From Protea cynaroides (lineage: Eukaryota > Streptophyta > Magnoliopsida > Proteales > Proteaceae), in the NCBI GenBank assembly GCA_028583415.1, contig CM053266.1:4845217-4909216 (forward strand): 64,000 nucleotides of DNA. Direction: 5' to 3'. Below the pieces are notes generated by a model. It searched no databases. It worked only from the letters and a program-made list of their open reading frames with translations, and was not told where the DNA came from. Position numbers and translations under genes: made by a program. Of this stretch, positions 44,349-55,927 are shown in pieces (position 1 is the first letter of the stretch; every line of letters begins with the position of its first letter).

Positions 44349-47300
44349 TTGACAAATAGGTCAAACCCTCAAGTGAATGGCATAGAGAGTCAATCAGGGT
44401 CCTCCAAACAATGCAATGTAGTCCATGCATTACGGAGTGGCCAAGAGTACCTACAGGGTGAAGCACCAAAGAACAAACCCATAGTTGTTCCAGTTAATGG
44501 TAACCAATCTGAGGCAGCTACTGAGCCTCTTTCTTCAGGTTCATCTGATGTACCCGAAAGACCCAAAGAGATTGTCCCAGACAGAGTTTTTACCCCACCA
44601 GCCCCATTCCCTAATAGGTTGGTAAACCAAAAGAAGACTGCTTTAGTTGTTAAAATTTTAGAGGTCTTCAAACAAGTAGAATTGAATATCCCACTTTTGG
44701 ATGCAATTGACCAAATTTCTATTTATGCAAAAGTCCTTAAAGACTTATGCACACAAAAGAGGATTAGTCAAATTCATAAAAATTTATTCTTGGCTGCACA
44801 TTTAAGTTCCCTTCTGAACCATCCTGTGGCAGCCAAATACAAGGACCCTGGTTGTCCTACCATCTCTTGCATCATAGGCAACACTTTTATTGATCTTGCT
44901 CTGCTAGACTTAGGTGCAAGTGTGAATCTTCAACCTTATCATGTTTATCAACAATTAGGATTGGAAAAGTTGAAACCAATGTCCATCTCACTTCAACTAG
45001 CTGATCGCTTTGTAAAAACTCCTAAAGAAATGGTAGAGGATGTTTTGTTAAAGGTAGGAGAATTTCTTTTTCTTGTGGATTTTATTGTTTTAGAAATACA
45101 TCCTGTCTCCAATAGGGATCAAATCCCTATCATTTTTGGGAGACCATTTCTGGCTACAAGCAATGCACTGATAAATTACAGGAACGGTCTCATGAAACTG
45201 TCATTTGGTAACCAAACTATTGATTTAAATGTATTTAGGCTGGGTAAGCAACCGAATGAGGAAGTACATATGCTCCAAGAATTCCCTGACCATGTAAAGA
45301 CCACTTTTGACATTGATTTTGACTCAGAATTCTTGTAGTGTATGGAAGCGTTGGGTGGAGTAGTGGATACTTTCTCATCAGAGGCATGGAGTATCCACAC
45401 ACCTGTGGAACCTCTAGGACCTCTATCTGCTTCCAATCTCAAGCCCTCAATGGTTGAACCACCTAGCTTAGAGTTAAAGGAGTTACCATCTACTCTGAAG
45501 TATGCCTTCCTAGGACCTGACCAGACTCTTTCTGTTATTATTACATCTGATTTGACTTCTAATCACAAAGAAGAGTTAGTCAAACTCTTACAAAATCACA
45601 AGGAAGCCTTAGGTTGGACTGTGGATGACATCAAAGGTATTAGTCCGTCTATTGTTCAGCATCATATACACCTTATGGAAGATACCAAACCCTCAAGGGA
45701 ACCTCAGAGACGGGCATATCTTGTAATAAAGGAAGCCATTAAGAAAGAGATTCTAAAGTGCTTAGCTCATGGGATCATATATCCCATATCTGACAGTGAG
45801 TGGGTATGTCCGGTACATGTGGTACCAAAGAAGTCTGGAGTCACTGTAGTTGCTAATGCTGACAATGAATTGATTCCAACCCATATCTAAATAGGATGGA
45901 GAGTCTGCATTGACTACAGAAAGTTGAATACGGCAACGTAGAAGGATCACTTCCCTTTGCCTTTCATTGACCAAATGTTAGAGAGGTTGGCCGGACATGC
46001 ATACTATTGCTTCTTAGATGGATACTCTGGTTACAATCAAATCCCCATTGCCTTAGATGACGAACACAAGACCACTTTCACATACCCCTATGGAACCTAT
46101 GCTTACTGGCGCATGCCTTTTGGGCTATTCAATGCCCCTGCCACTTTTCAAAGGTGCGTGATGAGCATCTTCTCACATATGGTAGAACATTATTTAGAAG
46201 TATTCATGGATGATTTTTCTGTGCATGGGTCTACTTTTTCTGATTGCCTACCTAATCTTTCCTTAGTTCTTGTCAGGTGTACGGAGAAAGATTTAGTTTT
46301 AAATTGAGAGAAATGCCACTTCATGGTAAAACAGGGCATAGTGTTGGGTCACATCATTTCCAAAGATGGGAACATGGTTGACAAAGCCAAAGTAGAATTG
46401 ATTGAAAAGCTATATGTTCCCAAATCTGTTAAGGACATTCGCTCCTTTCTAGGGCATGCCGGTTTCTATCGGAGGTTCATTAAAGATTTTAGTCAAATTG
46501 CTCATCCTCTCACCTCTTTGCTTGCTAAAGACTAGCTCTTTGATTTTAATGATGCCTGTATTGAGAGTTTTAATCAACTCAAAAAGATTTTGACCATGCC
46601 CCTGTTATTCAGGCACCCATATGAACAAAGCCCTTTGAGCTTATGTGTGATTCTTCTGATTTTGCATTAGGAGCTATCCTTGGGTAACGGATCAATAAGT
46701 TACCCCATGTAATTTGTTATGCAAGTAGGACCTTAAACAATGCACAACTTAATTACACCACCACTGAAAAGGAATTCTTAGCTGTTGTATTCACTTTAGA
46801 GAAATTTTGTGCCTACTTGATAGGATCCCATGTCATTGTGTATACGGATCATGCCGCTCTTAAGCATCTCTTCCAGAAAAAGGATGCCAAAGCTCGGTTC
46901 AGTAGATGGATTTTGCTATTACAAGAGTTTGACTTAGAGATTAGGGATAAACCAGGAATAAAAAATCTGGTTGCTGACCACTTATCCCGTCTGCCTAATT
47001 CTTTGACTGTCGATTCACTAATCAACGAGTCTTTCCCAGATGAGCAGTTCTTTGCAGTATCTAGTGAGCCTTGGTTCGTTGATATTGTAAATTACTTGGT
47101 AACGGGTGCGACCCCTTCCCATTGGTCCGCCAGGATAGGTATAGATTCCATTCCCAAGTCAAGTACTATTTTTGGGACGATCCATATCTGTTCAAGACTT
47201 GGCCTGATCAGATTATCAGGAGATGTGTACCTAACCATGAACAGCAATCTGTGCTATCTTATTGTCAGGATCAGGCGTGTGGTGGCCACTTTGGGCCAAA

Positions 47301-48348
47301 TAAGACTACGGCCAAGGTTTTACAGTCTGGATTCTACTAGCCTAGTCTTTTTAAGGATGCATTTAATTACTGTAAGGCATGCCTTTCTTGTCAGTCTTTA
47401 GGCCTCATTACCAAGCGGAATATGATGCCACTAAACTCAATTCTGATGGTTGAAGTTTTTGATGTTTGTGGCATCGATTTTATGGGTCTGTTCCCAAAGT
47501 CTTTTGGGAATGAGTATATTTTGTTAGCTTTGGACTACATGTCCAAATGGATAGAAGTTGTTGCTACTAAGTCTAATGACCACAAGGTAGTCCTTAAATT
47601 CTTAAAGGAGAATATATTCTCCTGATTTGGTACCCCTCGAGCTATCATTAGCGATAAGGGGAAACAGTTCTGTAACAAACCGTTTGAGGTCCTTGTTCAA
47701 AAATATGGTATTACCCATAAATTGGCAACCCCTTCCCACCCTCAGACTAGTGGACAGGTTGAAGTGTCCAATCGACAAATCAAGCAAATTTTTGAAAAAA
47801 CTGTCAATCCTACTCGTAAAGATTGGTCCATTCGCCTCATAGATGCTTTGTAGGCATATAGAACTGCTTTCAAGACCATTCTTGGTCAATCCTCTTACCG
47901 TCTGGTGTACAAAAAAGCCTGCCATTTACCAGTCGAATTGGAACATCGGGCATTTTGGGCAATAAAGAAATTAAATTTTGATTTTTCAGATGCTAGCACT
48001 CATAGAGGACTCTAGCTCTCTGAGTTGGATGAATTGAAAAATGATGCATATGAGAGTGCCCGCATCTATAAAGACATGACCAAGGCTTATCATGACAGAT
48101 AAATCCTTCGAAAGTTTTTCACCCCTGGCGACAAGGTTTTGCTTTATAATTCTCGTTTGCATATTTTGCCTAGTAAACTTAGATCTCGTTGGGAGGGCCC
48201 TTCTATTGTTCAAAATGTTCTCTCATCGGGTGCAATTGAGATTTTAAATCCAGGTACAGGTGCAACCAGCAAAGTGAATGGTCAGCGTATGAAGCCATTT
48301 TTGGAGCTTCCATACGACTCCACTGAAGTGGTCATGGATCTCCATTAG
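44349..48348 (+). pseudogene. pol: pol of F1: PR, RT, RNase H, IN (broken)
   Basis: 44349-45338: linker and protease (L-D-L-G-A-S, Asp codon at 44907). 45342-45890: RT N-terminal region (ALGWTVDDIKGISPSIVQHHIHL). A shared stop at T*KDHFPLPF (45940) and a frame slip near 45888. 45957-46307: RT palm with LDGYSGYNQIPIAL and the catalytic MDDFSVHG. RNase H damaged by a frameshift and a Trp to TGA near 46615; its end (YTDHAALKHLF, VADHLSRLP) is at 46850-46990. Integrase: CSQSLGLITKRNMM region, D (GIDFMG), D (ISDKGKQF), E (GQVEVSN), with stops at 47624, 47851 and 48102. Confidence 0.87.
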
Positions 48349-49480
48349 CCTTTTTAAACTGATCTTTGATTCAGGGAGTTTTTTCCCCTTGTCCTTGTCT
48401 TTTATTTTTCTGTATACATTGAGGACAATGCATGATTTAAGTATGGGGGAAGGGTTGAGATTTCATTAAAAAAATGAATTTTGAGCTTTCATTGTAAATT
48501 TTAACTTTTTAACTTTGGTTTTTGGGAAAGTCAATCACTATTTCTATGGTTTTGATACAAAAGAGGAAGGAGAAAGAGACCTAGGAAACTATCACATATG
48601 AAGTAATGAAACCCTATGTGATGATAGTACTTAGGCTGTATTTTGAGATGGGAATTAAGTTAGAAAATACATCTTACCTCTCCTGAAGGGATGAATATTT
48701 TATGGTTATAGTTGGTAATTTCAACCTTTGAATAAAGCTGAGACCTCCTTGTACTAAAAAAAAAAATTACAATAAGAAAATAATAATATAAGAGTTTTTT
48801 TTTGTTCTTGGAACTATACAGGACATTCTGCCTCAAGAAGCGAGGTGTCTTGATTGAAATTCCTTGGATACAGCTCTTGTTAAAAAAAAAGTACTCCTTA
48901 GCCTCAATTTCTTTAAAGATATATGCCAAAAGTGATGCTACATAGTAACATGGGAATGCATAACCACCTGCACTTCTCAAGCCAATTGTAGTGGAGTAGA
49001 TTAAAGAGGAAGAAAAAAAGAAAAAAAAAATACAAGTGTTGAAAGCTATTCTTGGGTCTTGGTTACCAGTATGTTACAAAAGGTTCACCCTAAGGAGAGA
49101 TATGTTTGGAAGATATAACAAGGTTTTCTAATTGAGATGCAACCTTAGTGTTTGAATCATATGAGGTAGCAATGTTCAAGTGTGGGGGGGTTTCTATGTT
49201 TTCTTGATCCCAAGTTGAGTGTTTTGACTAATAAGATGTGTGTGTGCTCTCTTTCCTTAATACCAAAATTAAAGTTTGAAATTTCGATATGAATTTTGTG
49301 TGTTTATTCTCTGAAAATACTCACGAGACACAACTCGTCCACTAGGGGTAACCTAGGGGTTTAAAGGCTTATTGCACGTGCTAAGTGCAATCGTGATTCC
49401 TACGAAAGTGAGTTAGGATTTTATTTTATTTTTATATTTTTCTATGCTCGAGACTAGCGAAGCTCAAGTATGGGGGAATT
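48349..49480 (+). other. F1 3' non-coding region
   Basis: About 1.13 kb with no supported gene and no env-like frame. It contains GTATGGGGGAAG at 48441, a degenerate GTGTGGGGGGG near 49177 and GTATGGGGGAATT at the LTR edge (49468). A-rich runs near 48760 and 49020. Confidence 0.55.
49468..49480 (+). other. Polypurine tract before LTR 2
   Basis: GTATGGGGGAATT abuts the LTR start TGATGAAC. In front of LTR 3 the same site is degraded to GTGTAAGGGAATC (59823-59835). Confidence 0.6.
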
Positions 49481-50660
49481 TGATGAACACATTTTATGTG
49501 TGAATTTATGGCATAAAATATACATCTCTTATTCTATTTATGATGCTTCTTGGGTATTTAATGTTGATTTTATGTTTGTTGGGTGTAGGTGAAAGAATGG
49601 AAAAATTTGAGCTTGAAAAGATCATTTTACGAATTTTTGGTAATCCTGTCCAGTTAATTCACCCAGTCAACCCGGTAGCCGGGCATAAGACGAATTTTAT
49701 GAGGAGAGCCACAAATTTTTTGTATAAGATCAGCCTTGGACCAAGTCAAAGAATAGCCCAATCTCATGTGAAAGATTCCATTCTCTTGAGAAAATATTCC
49801 TTAGTTATTTGGAATCAAATTTACAAGATTGGCATGGCATGAAAGAATGGAAAGCTCCAATCGATTATGAAAGTTTTCAAGAAGAGATAATGATGCTAAA
49901 GATATGATGAGTTGGTGCAAGATTTTTTCTACTCTAAAATCGTCCATATACAATGAACCTACAAGATTAGAATTCGGTTACCAAAATTATCTCTACAAAA
50001 TCTCTTGTAATTCAATTGTAAAGATTGATTGTGATCTTTACTCACTTGTATATATATGTGATGCACAGCAATAGAAAATCATCCAAGAATTCTATTATGA
50101 GATTTTTTTTTAAGTTTTGAGAATTTAGGAGAGAGTTTGAGATTCTTAATTTTTTCTTTTCAAGTTGTGTTCTTCTTGCTTTAGTTTATTTCTATTTATT
50201 TATTTTTTAAGTTTTAATTTTAGATTTAGAACTCTGTAGTAGGGTAGATAAATATAGGTTGTACCCCATTACTAATTTAATTTAGGGGAGAAGGCTCCCT
50301 TTGTAATCGTTTGCACATCGCCTTGGAGTGACAACAAGACGACGAGCAACGACAGAGAAATCTTCTATTGAGAAGTTTTTCTTTTATTCTTTTACTTTTA
50401 ATTTTGTTCCATTCTTGCAATAGATCTGTGTTACGTTATGGTTAGTGGTTTCGTAAATTTTCGTACCGTTATGATTGGTTATTATTGTTTTTATTATTTG
50501 ATTAATTTTTATTTGAAGTAATTAGGGTGTTAATTCAATCGAATCCCTTTGGTACGCTTTTCCTTATTTGAGTTAGGATAATAACGATTCCTCCCTGAGA
50601 TCGACCCGTTACTACACGATACTGTGCACTTGCGATTACATACATATTTAATTCACATCA
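49481..50660 (+). repeat. Athila-like LTR 2, shared by F1 and F2 (1180 bp)
   Basis: Starts TGATGAACACATTTTATG, ends TTCACATCA. It serves as 3' LTR of F1 and 5' LTR of F2. It lacks the ATAA of ATCGAGATAAG present in LTRs 1 and 3. Confidence 0.9.
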
Positions 50661-50666
50661 AGTTTT

Positions 50667-50684
50667 TGGCGTCGTTGCTGGGGA
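50667..50684 (+). other. Primer binding site of F2, Asp-tRNA type
   Basis: TGGCGTCGTTGCTGGGGA, matching the F1 site with C to T changes. Confidence 0.8.
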
Positions 50685-51109
50685 GGCAAGCCGTTATTTT
50701 TCCTATTTTAAATAGTTCAATGTGATTTAAAAAAAATGCAAAATAAAATTTCATTGAATTCTAAGTGATTTAAAAAAAAAAAGGGAAAAGAAAAATGCAA
50801 AAAGTATACATTTGTTTTTATGCCTTTCTTTGCACCTCCGATCCGTTAGGTTGGAACAGTACAATCGACGGTCCAATCCTGACCATGATATGGTGTTAAG
50901 GGATGCTGGCTATCGAATTTTCAAGAGGAATAACAACCAATAGCTTCGGCAGTAAGGGTGTTGTTTCTCAAGGTAATTGTAGATATGTCCAGTCTCTAAG
51001 CCATTGATCGTCAGGAGGTTTGCATTGACCCCGATTCGAAAAAATCCAGCTTTTCGCATCGAATTTAAAGGAAAAAGATAGAAATTTTTTTTTATCATTT
51101 GAAACAGTT
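50685..51109 (+). other. Leader of F2
   Basis: Collinear with the F1 leader, A-rich, no open gene. Confidence 0.4.
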
Positions 51110-52113
51110 TTGTGCATGAGTGTATGGACTCGTGATGCTAGCGATCGTCTAGTAAGAGTCCCATCATTTACAATGGCTGAACCAAAGATGACACTTAAGG
51201 ATAGATTTTATCCTGCTAGGGCAGCACAACATTCATGTATTCAATTGCCGGCTGCCACAGGCAACAATTATGAATTGAAAACTCAATTCATTACCATGCT
51301 TCCTCATTTTCATGGGTTATCTTCAAAGGATGCATACTTGTTCCTCCGTGAGTATGAGGAGGTGTGTGCCCTCATTAAAATGCAACAGCTCAGTGATGAT
51401 GTTGTCAAATTGAGGCGTATCACTTTTTCACTCAAGGATGGAGCTTAAAAATGGCTTTATGGTCTTCCCATAAATTCTATTATATCTTGGGAAAAATTTA
51501 CTGTGTTATTCTTTAAAAAGTTTTTCCTCTTCACAAGATAAATAAACTTCGAGTTGATATAATGCGGTTCAAACAAGAGTCAAATGAGTCTTTTTCAAGA
51601 CTCATGGAAAGGTTCCAAGGTCTACTCCAAGAGTGCCCTCACCATGATATTGAAATATGACAGCTTTGTCAAATTATTTACGAGGGGATAGACTTTCTTA
51701 CCAAGCAAATGCTTGAGTCAATGTGTCCTTAAGGATTCACTTCCTATGAGGATGCTAACGATGCTTGGAACTTTTTGGCGGATCTTGTCAAAAATTTAAG
51801 AGAGTGGGAGTCTGTGTAGGAGACAGATCGCACCCAAAAAGGTTAAGGTTACTTTGTCGATGGCATAGTAGCTAAGGAGGCACACTTAGATAGCCTTATC
51901 AAAAGGATAGAAGCTTTAGTTCCTACAGTCCCTGTCCAAAAGAAAGTCCTAATGTGCAATTGGTGTCAAACTCCTGGACACACAGTAGAGGAATGCCCTT
52001 TATAGGGAAATTCTCAGAATGCTAATGTAAGTGCACTTTATAATCCGTATAGTAACACTTACAGTCCAGGATGGAGAAATCACCCAAAATTTTCTTGGAA
52101 CCAAGGGAACCGT
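51110..52113 (+). pseudogene. gag: gag of F2, N-terminal part (broken)
   Basis: 51110-51448 is open and gives the gag core (MAEPKMTLKDRFYPARAAQ, YELKTQFITMLPHFHGL, RRITFSLKDGA). Then stops at 51446, 51657 (TGA where F1 has TAG) and 51818. The intact knuckle C-N-W-C..G-H..E-E-C is at about 51955-51996. Confidence 0.85.
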
Positions 52114-53808
52114 GTGGACCCATCCCAATTTCCAAATCAAGGTCCTCCCGGTCACACCAGACCATATGCTCCCCCTAGACTCAATTTTGTTTCCCAAGGT
52201 AATTTTCAACAACCCCCTAGGTTTTCTAACACGGGTGAGCTGGCCAGACTCAGTGAGTTGGAGAAGAATGTGGCAGCTCTAATGGTAGGGCATACATGTA
52301 TGGAGAGGACACTTACCCAATTGGTTACCCTAATATGTGAAAAGAACAAGAGTATTCTCCCCAGCCAACCAGAGACCAACCCACACCATCACCCACAGCC
52401 AAATAGGTCAAACCCTCAAGTGAATAGCATAGAGAGTCAATCAGGGTCCTCCAAACAATGCAATGCAGTCCATGCATTACAAAGTGGCCAAGAGTACCTA
52501 TGGGATGAAGCACCAAAGACTAAACTCATAGTTGACCCCGTTGATGTTCCCCAATCTGAGGCAGCTACTGAGCCTCTTTCTTTAGGTTCATCTGATGTAC
52601 CTGAAAGTCCCGAAGAGACTATCCCAAATAGAGTTTTTACCCCACCAGCCCCATTCCCTAATAGGTTGGTAAACCAAAAGAAGACTGCTTTAGTTGATAA
52701 AATTTTAGAGGTCTTCAAACAGGTAGAATTGAATATCCCACTTTTGGATGCAATTGACCAAATTCTTATTTATGCAAAAGTCCTTAAAGACTTATGCACA
52801 CAAAAGAGGATTAGTCGAATTCCTAAAATGGTATTCTTGGCTGCACATTTAAGTTCCCTTCTGAACCATCCTGTGGCAGCCAAATACAAGGACCCTGGCT
52901 GTCCTACCATCTCTTGCATCATAGGCAACACTTTTATTGATCTTGGTCTGCTAGACTTAAGTGCAAGTGTGAATCATCTACCTTATCATGTTTATCAACA
53001 ATTAGGATTGGGAAAGTTGAAACCAACGTCTATCTCACTTCAACTAGCTGATCGCTCTGTAAAAATTCCTAAAGGAATGGTACAGGATGTTTTGTTAAAG
53101 GTAGGAGAATTTCTTTTTTCTGTGGATTTTATTATTTTAGAAATACATCCTGTCTCCAATAGGGATCAAATCCCTATCATTTTGGGGAGACCGTTTCTGG
53201 CTACAAGCAATGCACTGATAAATTACAGGAACGGTGTCATGAAACTGTCATTTGGTAACCAAACTATTGATTTAAATGTATTTAGGCTGGGTAAGCAACC
53301 GAATGAGGAAGTACATATGCTTCAAGAATTCCCTGACCATGTAGAGACCACTTTTGACATTGATTTTGACTCGAAATTCTTGCAGTGTATGGAAGCATTG
53401 GGAGGAGTAGCGGATACTTTCTCATCAGAGACATGGAGTATCCACACACCTGTGGAACCTCTAGGACCTCTATCCACTTCCAATCTCAAGCCCTCAATGG
53501 TTGAACCACCTAGCTTAGAATTAAAGGAGTTACCATCTACTCTGAAGTATGCCTTCCTAGGACCTGACCAGACTCATCCTGTTATTATTGCATCGGATTT
53601 GACTTCTAATCACGAAGAAGAGTTAGTCAAACTCTTACAAAATCACAAAGAAGCCTTAGGTTGGACTATGGGTGACATCAAAGGTATTAGTCCGTCTATT
53701 GTTCAACATCATATACACCTTATGAAAGATACCAACCCCTCAAGGGAACCTCAGAGACGGGCAAATCCTGTGATGAAGGAAGCCATTAAGAAAGAGATTC
53801 TAAAGTGA
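52114..53808 (+). pseudogene. pol: F2 gag end, protease and start of RT (564 codons open)
   Basis: The longest Athila-like frame here. Residues 1-60: Pro-rich gag tail (DPSQFPNQGPPGHTRPYAPP). 60-250: linker. 265-400: aspartic protease with L-D-L-S-A-S (Gly to Ser after the catalytic Asp at residue 281; F1 has Gly), ADRSVKIPKGM, IPIILGRPFLATSNALI. 400-564: RT N-terminal region. It ends at a TGA (53806) where F1 reads Cys. The first Met is a frame limit, not a demonstrated start. Confidence 0.85.
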
Positions 53809-54371
53809 TTAGCTCATGGGATCATATATCCCATATCTGACAGTGAGTGGGTAAGTCCGGTACATGTGGTACCAAAGAAATTAGAAGTCACTGTAGTTGC
53901 TAATGCTGACAATGAATTGATTCCAACCCGTATCTAAACAGGATGGAGAGTCTGCATAGACTATAGGAAGCTGAATACGACAACGTAGAAGGACCACTTC
54001 CCTTTGCCTTTCATTGACCAAATGGACATGAATACTATTGCTTCTTATATGGATACTCCGGTTACAATCAAATCCCCATTGCCTTAGATGACCAAGATAA
54101 AACCACTTTTACATGCCCCTATGGAACCTATGCTTACCGGCGCGTGCCTTTTGGGCTATGCAAGGCCCCTGCCACATTTCAAAGGTGCATGATGAGCATC
54201 TTCTCAGATATGGTAGAACAATATTTAGAAGTATTCATGGATGATTTTTCTGTGCATGGGTGTACTTTTTCTGATTGCCTACATAATCTCTCCTTAGTTC
54301 TTGTCAGGTGTACGGAGAATGATTTAGTTTTAAATTGGGAGAAATGCCACTTCATGGTAAAATAGGGCATA
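53809..54371 (+). pseudogene. pol: F2 reverse transcriptase (deleted, broken)
   Basis: The palm region carries a 16-nt deletion after FIDQM near 54022, relative to F1, which shifts the frame and corrupts the DGYSGYNQ segment. 54144-54365 recovers PFGLCKAPATFQRCMMSIF and the catalytic MDDFSVHGC. It shares with F1 the stop at T*KDHFPLPF and the slip before GWRVC. Confidence 0.85.
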
Positions 54372-55265
54372 GTGTTGGGTCACATCATTTCCAAAGATGG
54401 GATCATGGTTCATAGAGTCGAAGTAGAATTGATTGAAAAGCTTCCTGTACCCAAATCTGTTAAGGACATTCTCTCTTTTCTAGGGCATGCCGGTTTCTAT
54501 CGGAGGTTAATTAAAGATTTTAGTCAAATTGCTCATCCTCTCACCTCTTTGCTTGCTAAAGACCAACTCTTTGATTTTAATGATGCCTGTATTGAGAGTT
54601 TTAATCAACTCAAAAATATTTTGACCACTGCCCCCATTATTCAGGCACCCATATGGACAGAGCCCTTTGAACTTCTGTGTGATGCTTCAGATTTTGCATT
54701 AGGTGCTACCCATGGGCAACGGATCAATAAGTTACCCCATGTAATTTGTTATGCAAGTAGGACTTTAAACGATGCACAACTTAATTACACCACCACTGAA
54801 AATGAATTCTTAGTTGTTGTATTCGCTTTAGAGAAATTTTGTGCCTACTTGATAGGATCCCATGTCATTGTGTATACGGATCATGCCGCTCTTAAGCATC
54901 TCTTACAGAAAAAGGATGCCAAAGCTCGTCTCATTAGATGGGTTTTTCTTTTACAAGAGTTTGACCTAGAGATTAGGGATAAACCAGGAATAAAAAATCT
55001 GGTTGCTGACCACTTATCTCGACTGCCTAATTCTTTGACTGTCGATTCACCAGTCAATGAGTCTTTCCCAGATGAGCAGTTGTTTGCAGTTGCTAGTGAG
55101 CCTTGGTTCGCTGATATTGTAAATTACTTGGTAATGGGTGCGACCCCTTTCCCTTGGTCCGCCCAGAATAGGTATAGATTCCAATCCCAAGTCAAGTACT
55201 ATTTTTGGGACGATCCATATCTGTTCAAGACTTGCCCTGATCAGATTATCAGGAGGTGTACCTGA
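54372..55265 (+). pseudogene. pol: F2 RT connection, RNase H and start of IN (297 codons)
   Basis: RT thumb/connection (FLGHAGFYRRLIKDFSQIAHPL), RNase H with LLCDASDFALGA, YTTTENEFLVVVFALEKF, VYTDHAAL and VADHLSRLP (the acidic residues are visible), then the N-terminal extension of integrase (YFWDDPYLFKTCPDQIIRRCT). Best RNase H of the two copies. Confidence 0.87.
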
Positions 55266-55405
55266 CCATGAACAACAATCTGTGCTATCTTATTGTCATG
55301 ATCAGGCGTGCGGTGGCTACTTTGGGCCAAATAAGGCTGTGGCCATGGTTTTACAGTCTGGATTCTACAGGCCTAGTCTTTCTAAGGATGCATTTAATTA
55401 CTGTA
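55266..55405 (+). pseudogene. pol: F2 integrase HHCC part before solo LTR G
   Basis: Encodes SYCHDQACGGYFGPNK, LQSGFYRPSLSKDAFNYCKAC, the first part of the zinc-binding region. The second half (CPFCQFLGRITK) resumes at 57727. The split is by insertion, with AGGCA repeated on both sides. Confidence 0.85.
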
Positions 55406-55774
55406 AGGCATGTAAGACCCGTGTCATTCTAACCCGGTCTTACCACCTTGAACCAGGTTTACCCATCATGGTCGAGTCAAATGGACCAAGGGCGTGAAGG
55501 AGATCGAGATCCCAGGTATCAATTCAACCCAAAAATACTTAAAATAGGGGAAGGGTCGCATACCCAGCTAAGCAGGGTCAGACCTCCCAAAACAGAAAGT
55601 CAGACCCTCAGTTTTGAAGGGAGGGTCGGACAGCTTAGGACCCTAGGGTCGACGGGATCATCGACCCTCCCATCGACCCTTGGTTTCCGTAAGAAAATAA
55701 AATTAGGAAACTTCCTAATTTTTTATTGGGATTCCTTCCTAATCTCAATGGGACTTATTTAAGATGTTCCTACT

Positions 55775-55784
55775 CTATTTAAAG
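55775..55784 (+). promoter_or_regulatory. TATA-like box of solo LTR G
   Basis: CTATTTAAAG followed by GACGTTCC, LTR position about 367, same as D. Confidence 0.5.
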
Positions 55785-55927
55785 GACGTTCCTAAGCCAC
55801 TTTCACTCCTTTCACAACCGTAATTGAATTGAGAGAAAGAGAGGAGAAGGAAAAGAGGAAGAAGAAAGGCAAGGAAGAGAACTTAGCAAAAAGGAGAAGA
55901 ATTTCAGAGAAAAAGTAATCTTCTCAG

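Noticed and set aside
44390..44671. Minus-strand frames over the Athila-like gag/PR region (44390-44671, 52437-52718) as a conserved antisense gene.
   Set aside because: They are shadows of the sense polyprotein frame; conservation follows from the sense coding sequence.
48349..49480. Env-like gene in the Athila-like 3' region.
   Set aside because: No frame longer than about 100 codons and no signal peptide or membrane segment in sense orientation; the minus-strand frame at 48660-48980 is A/T-run derived.
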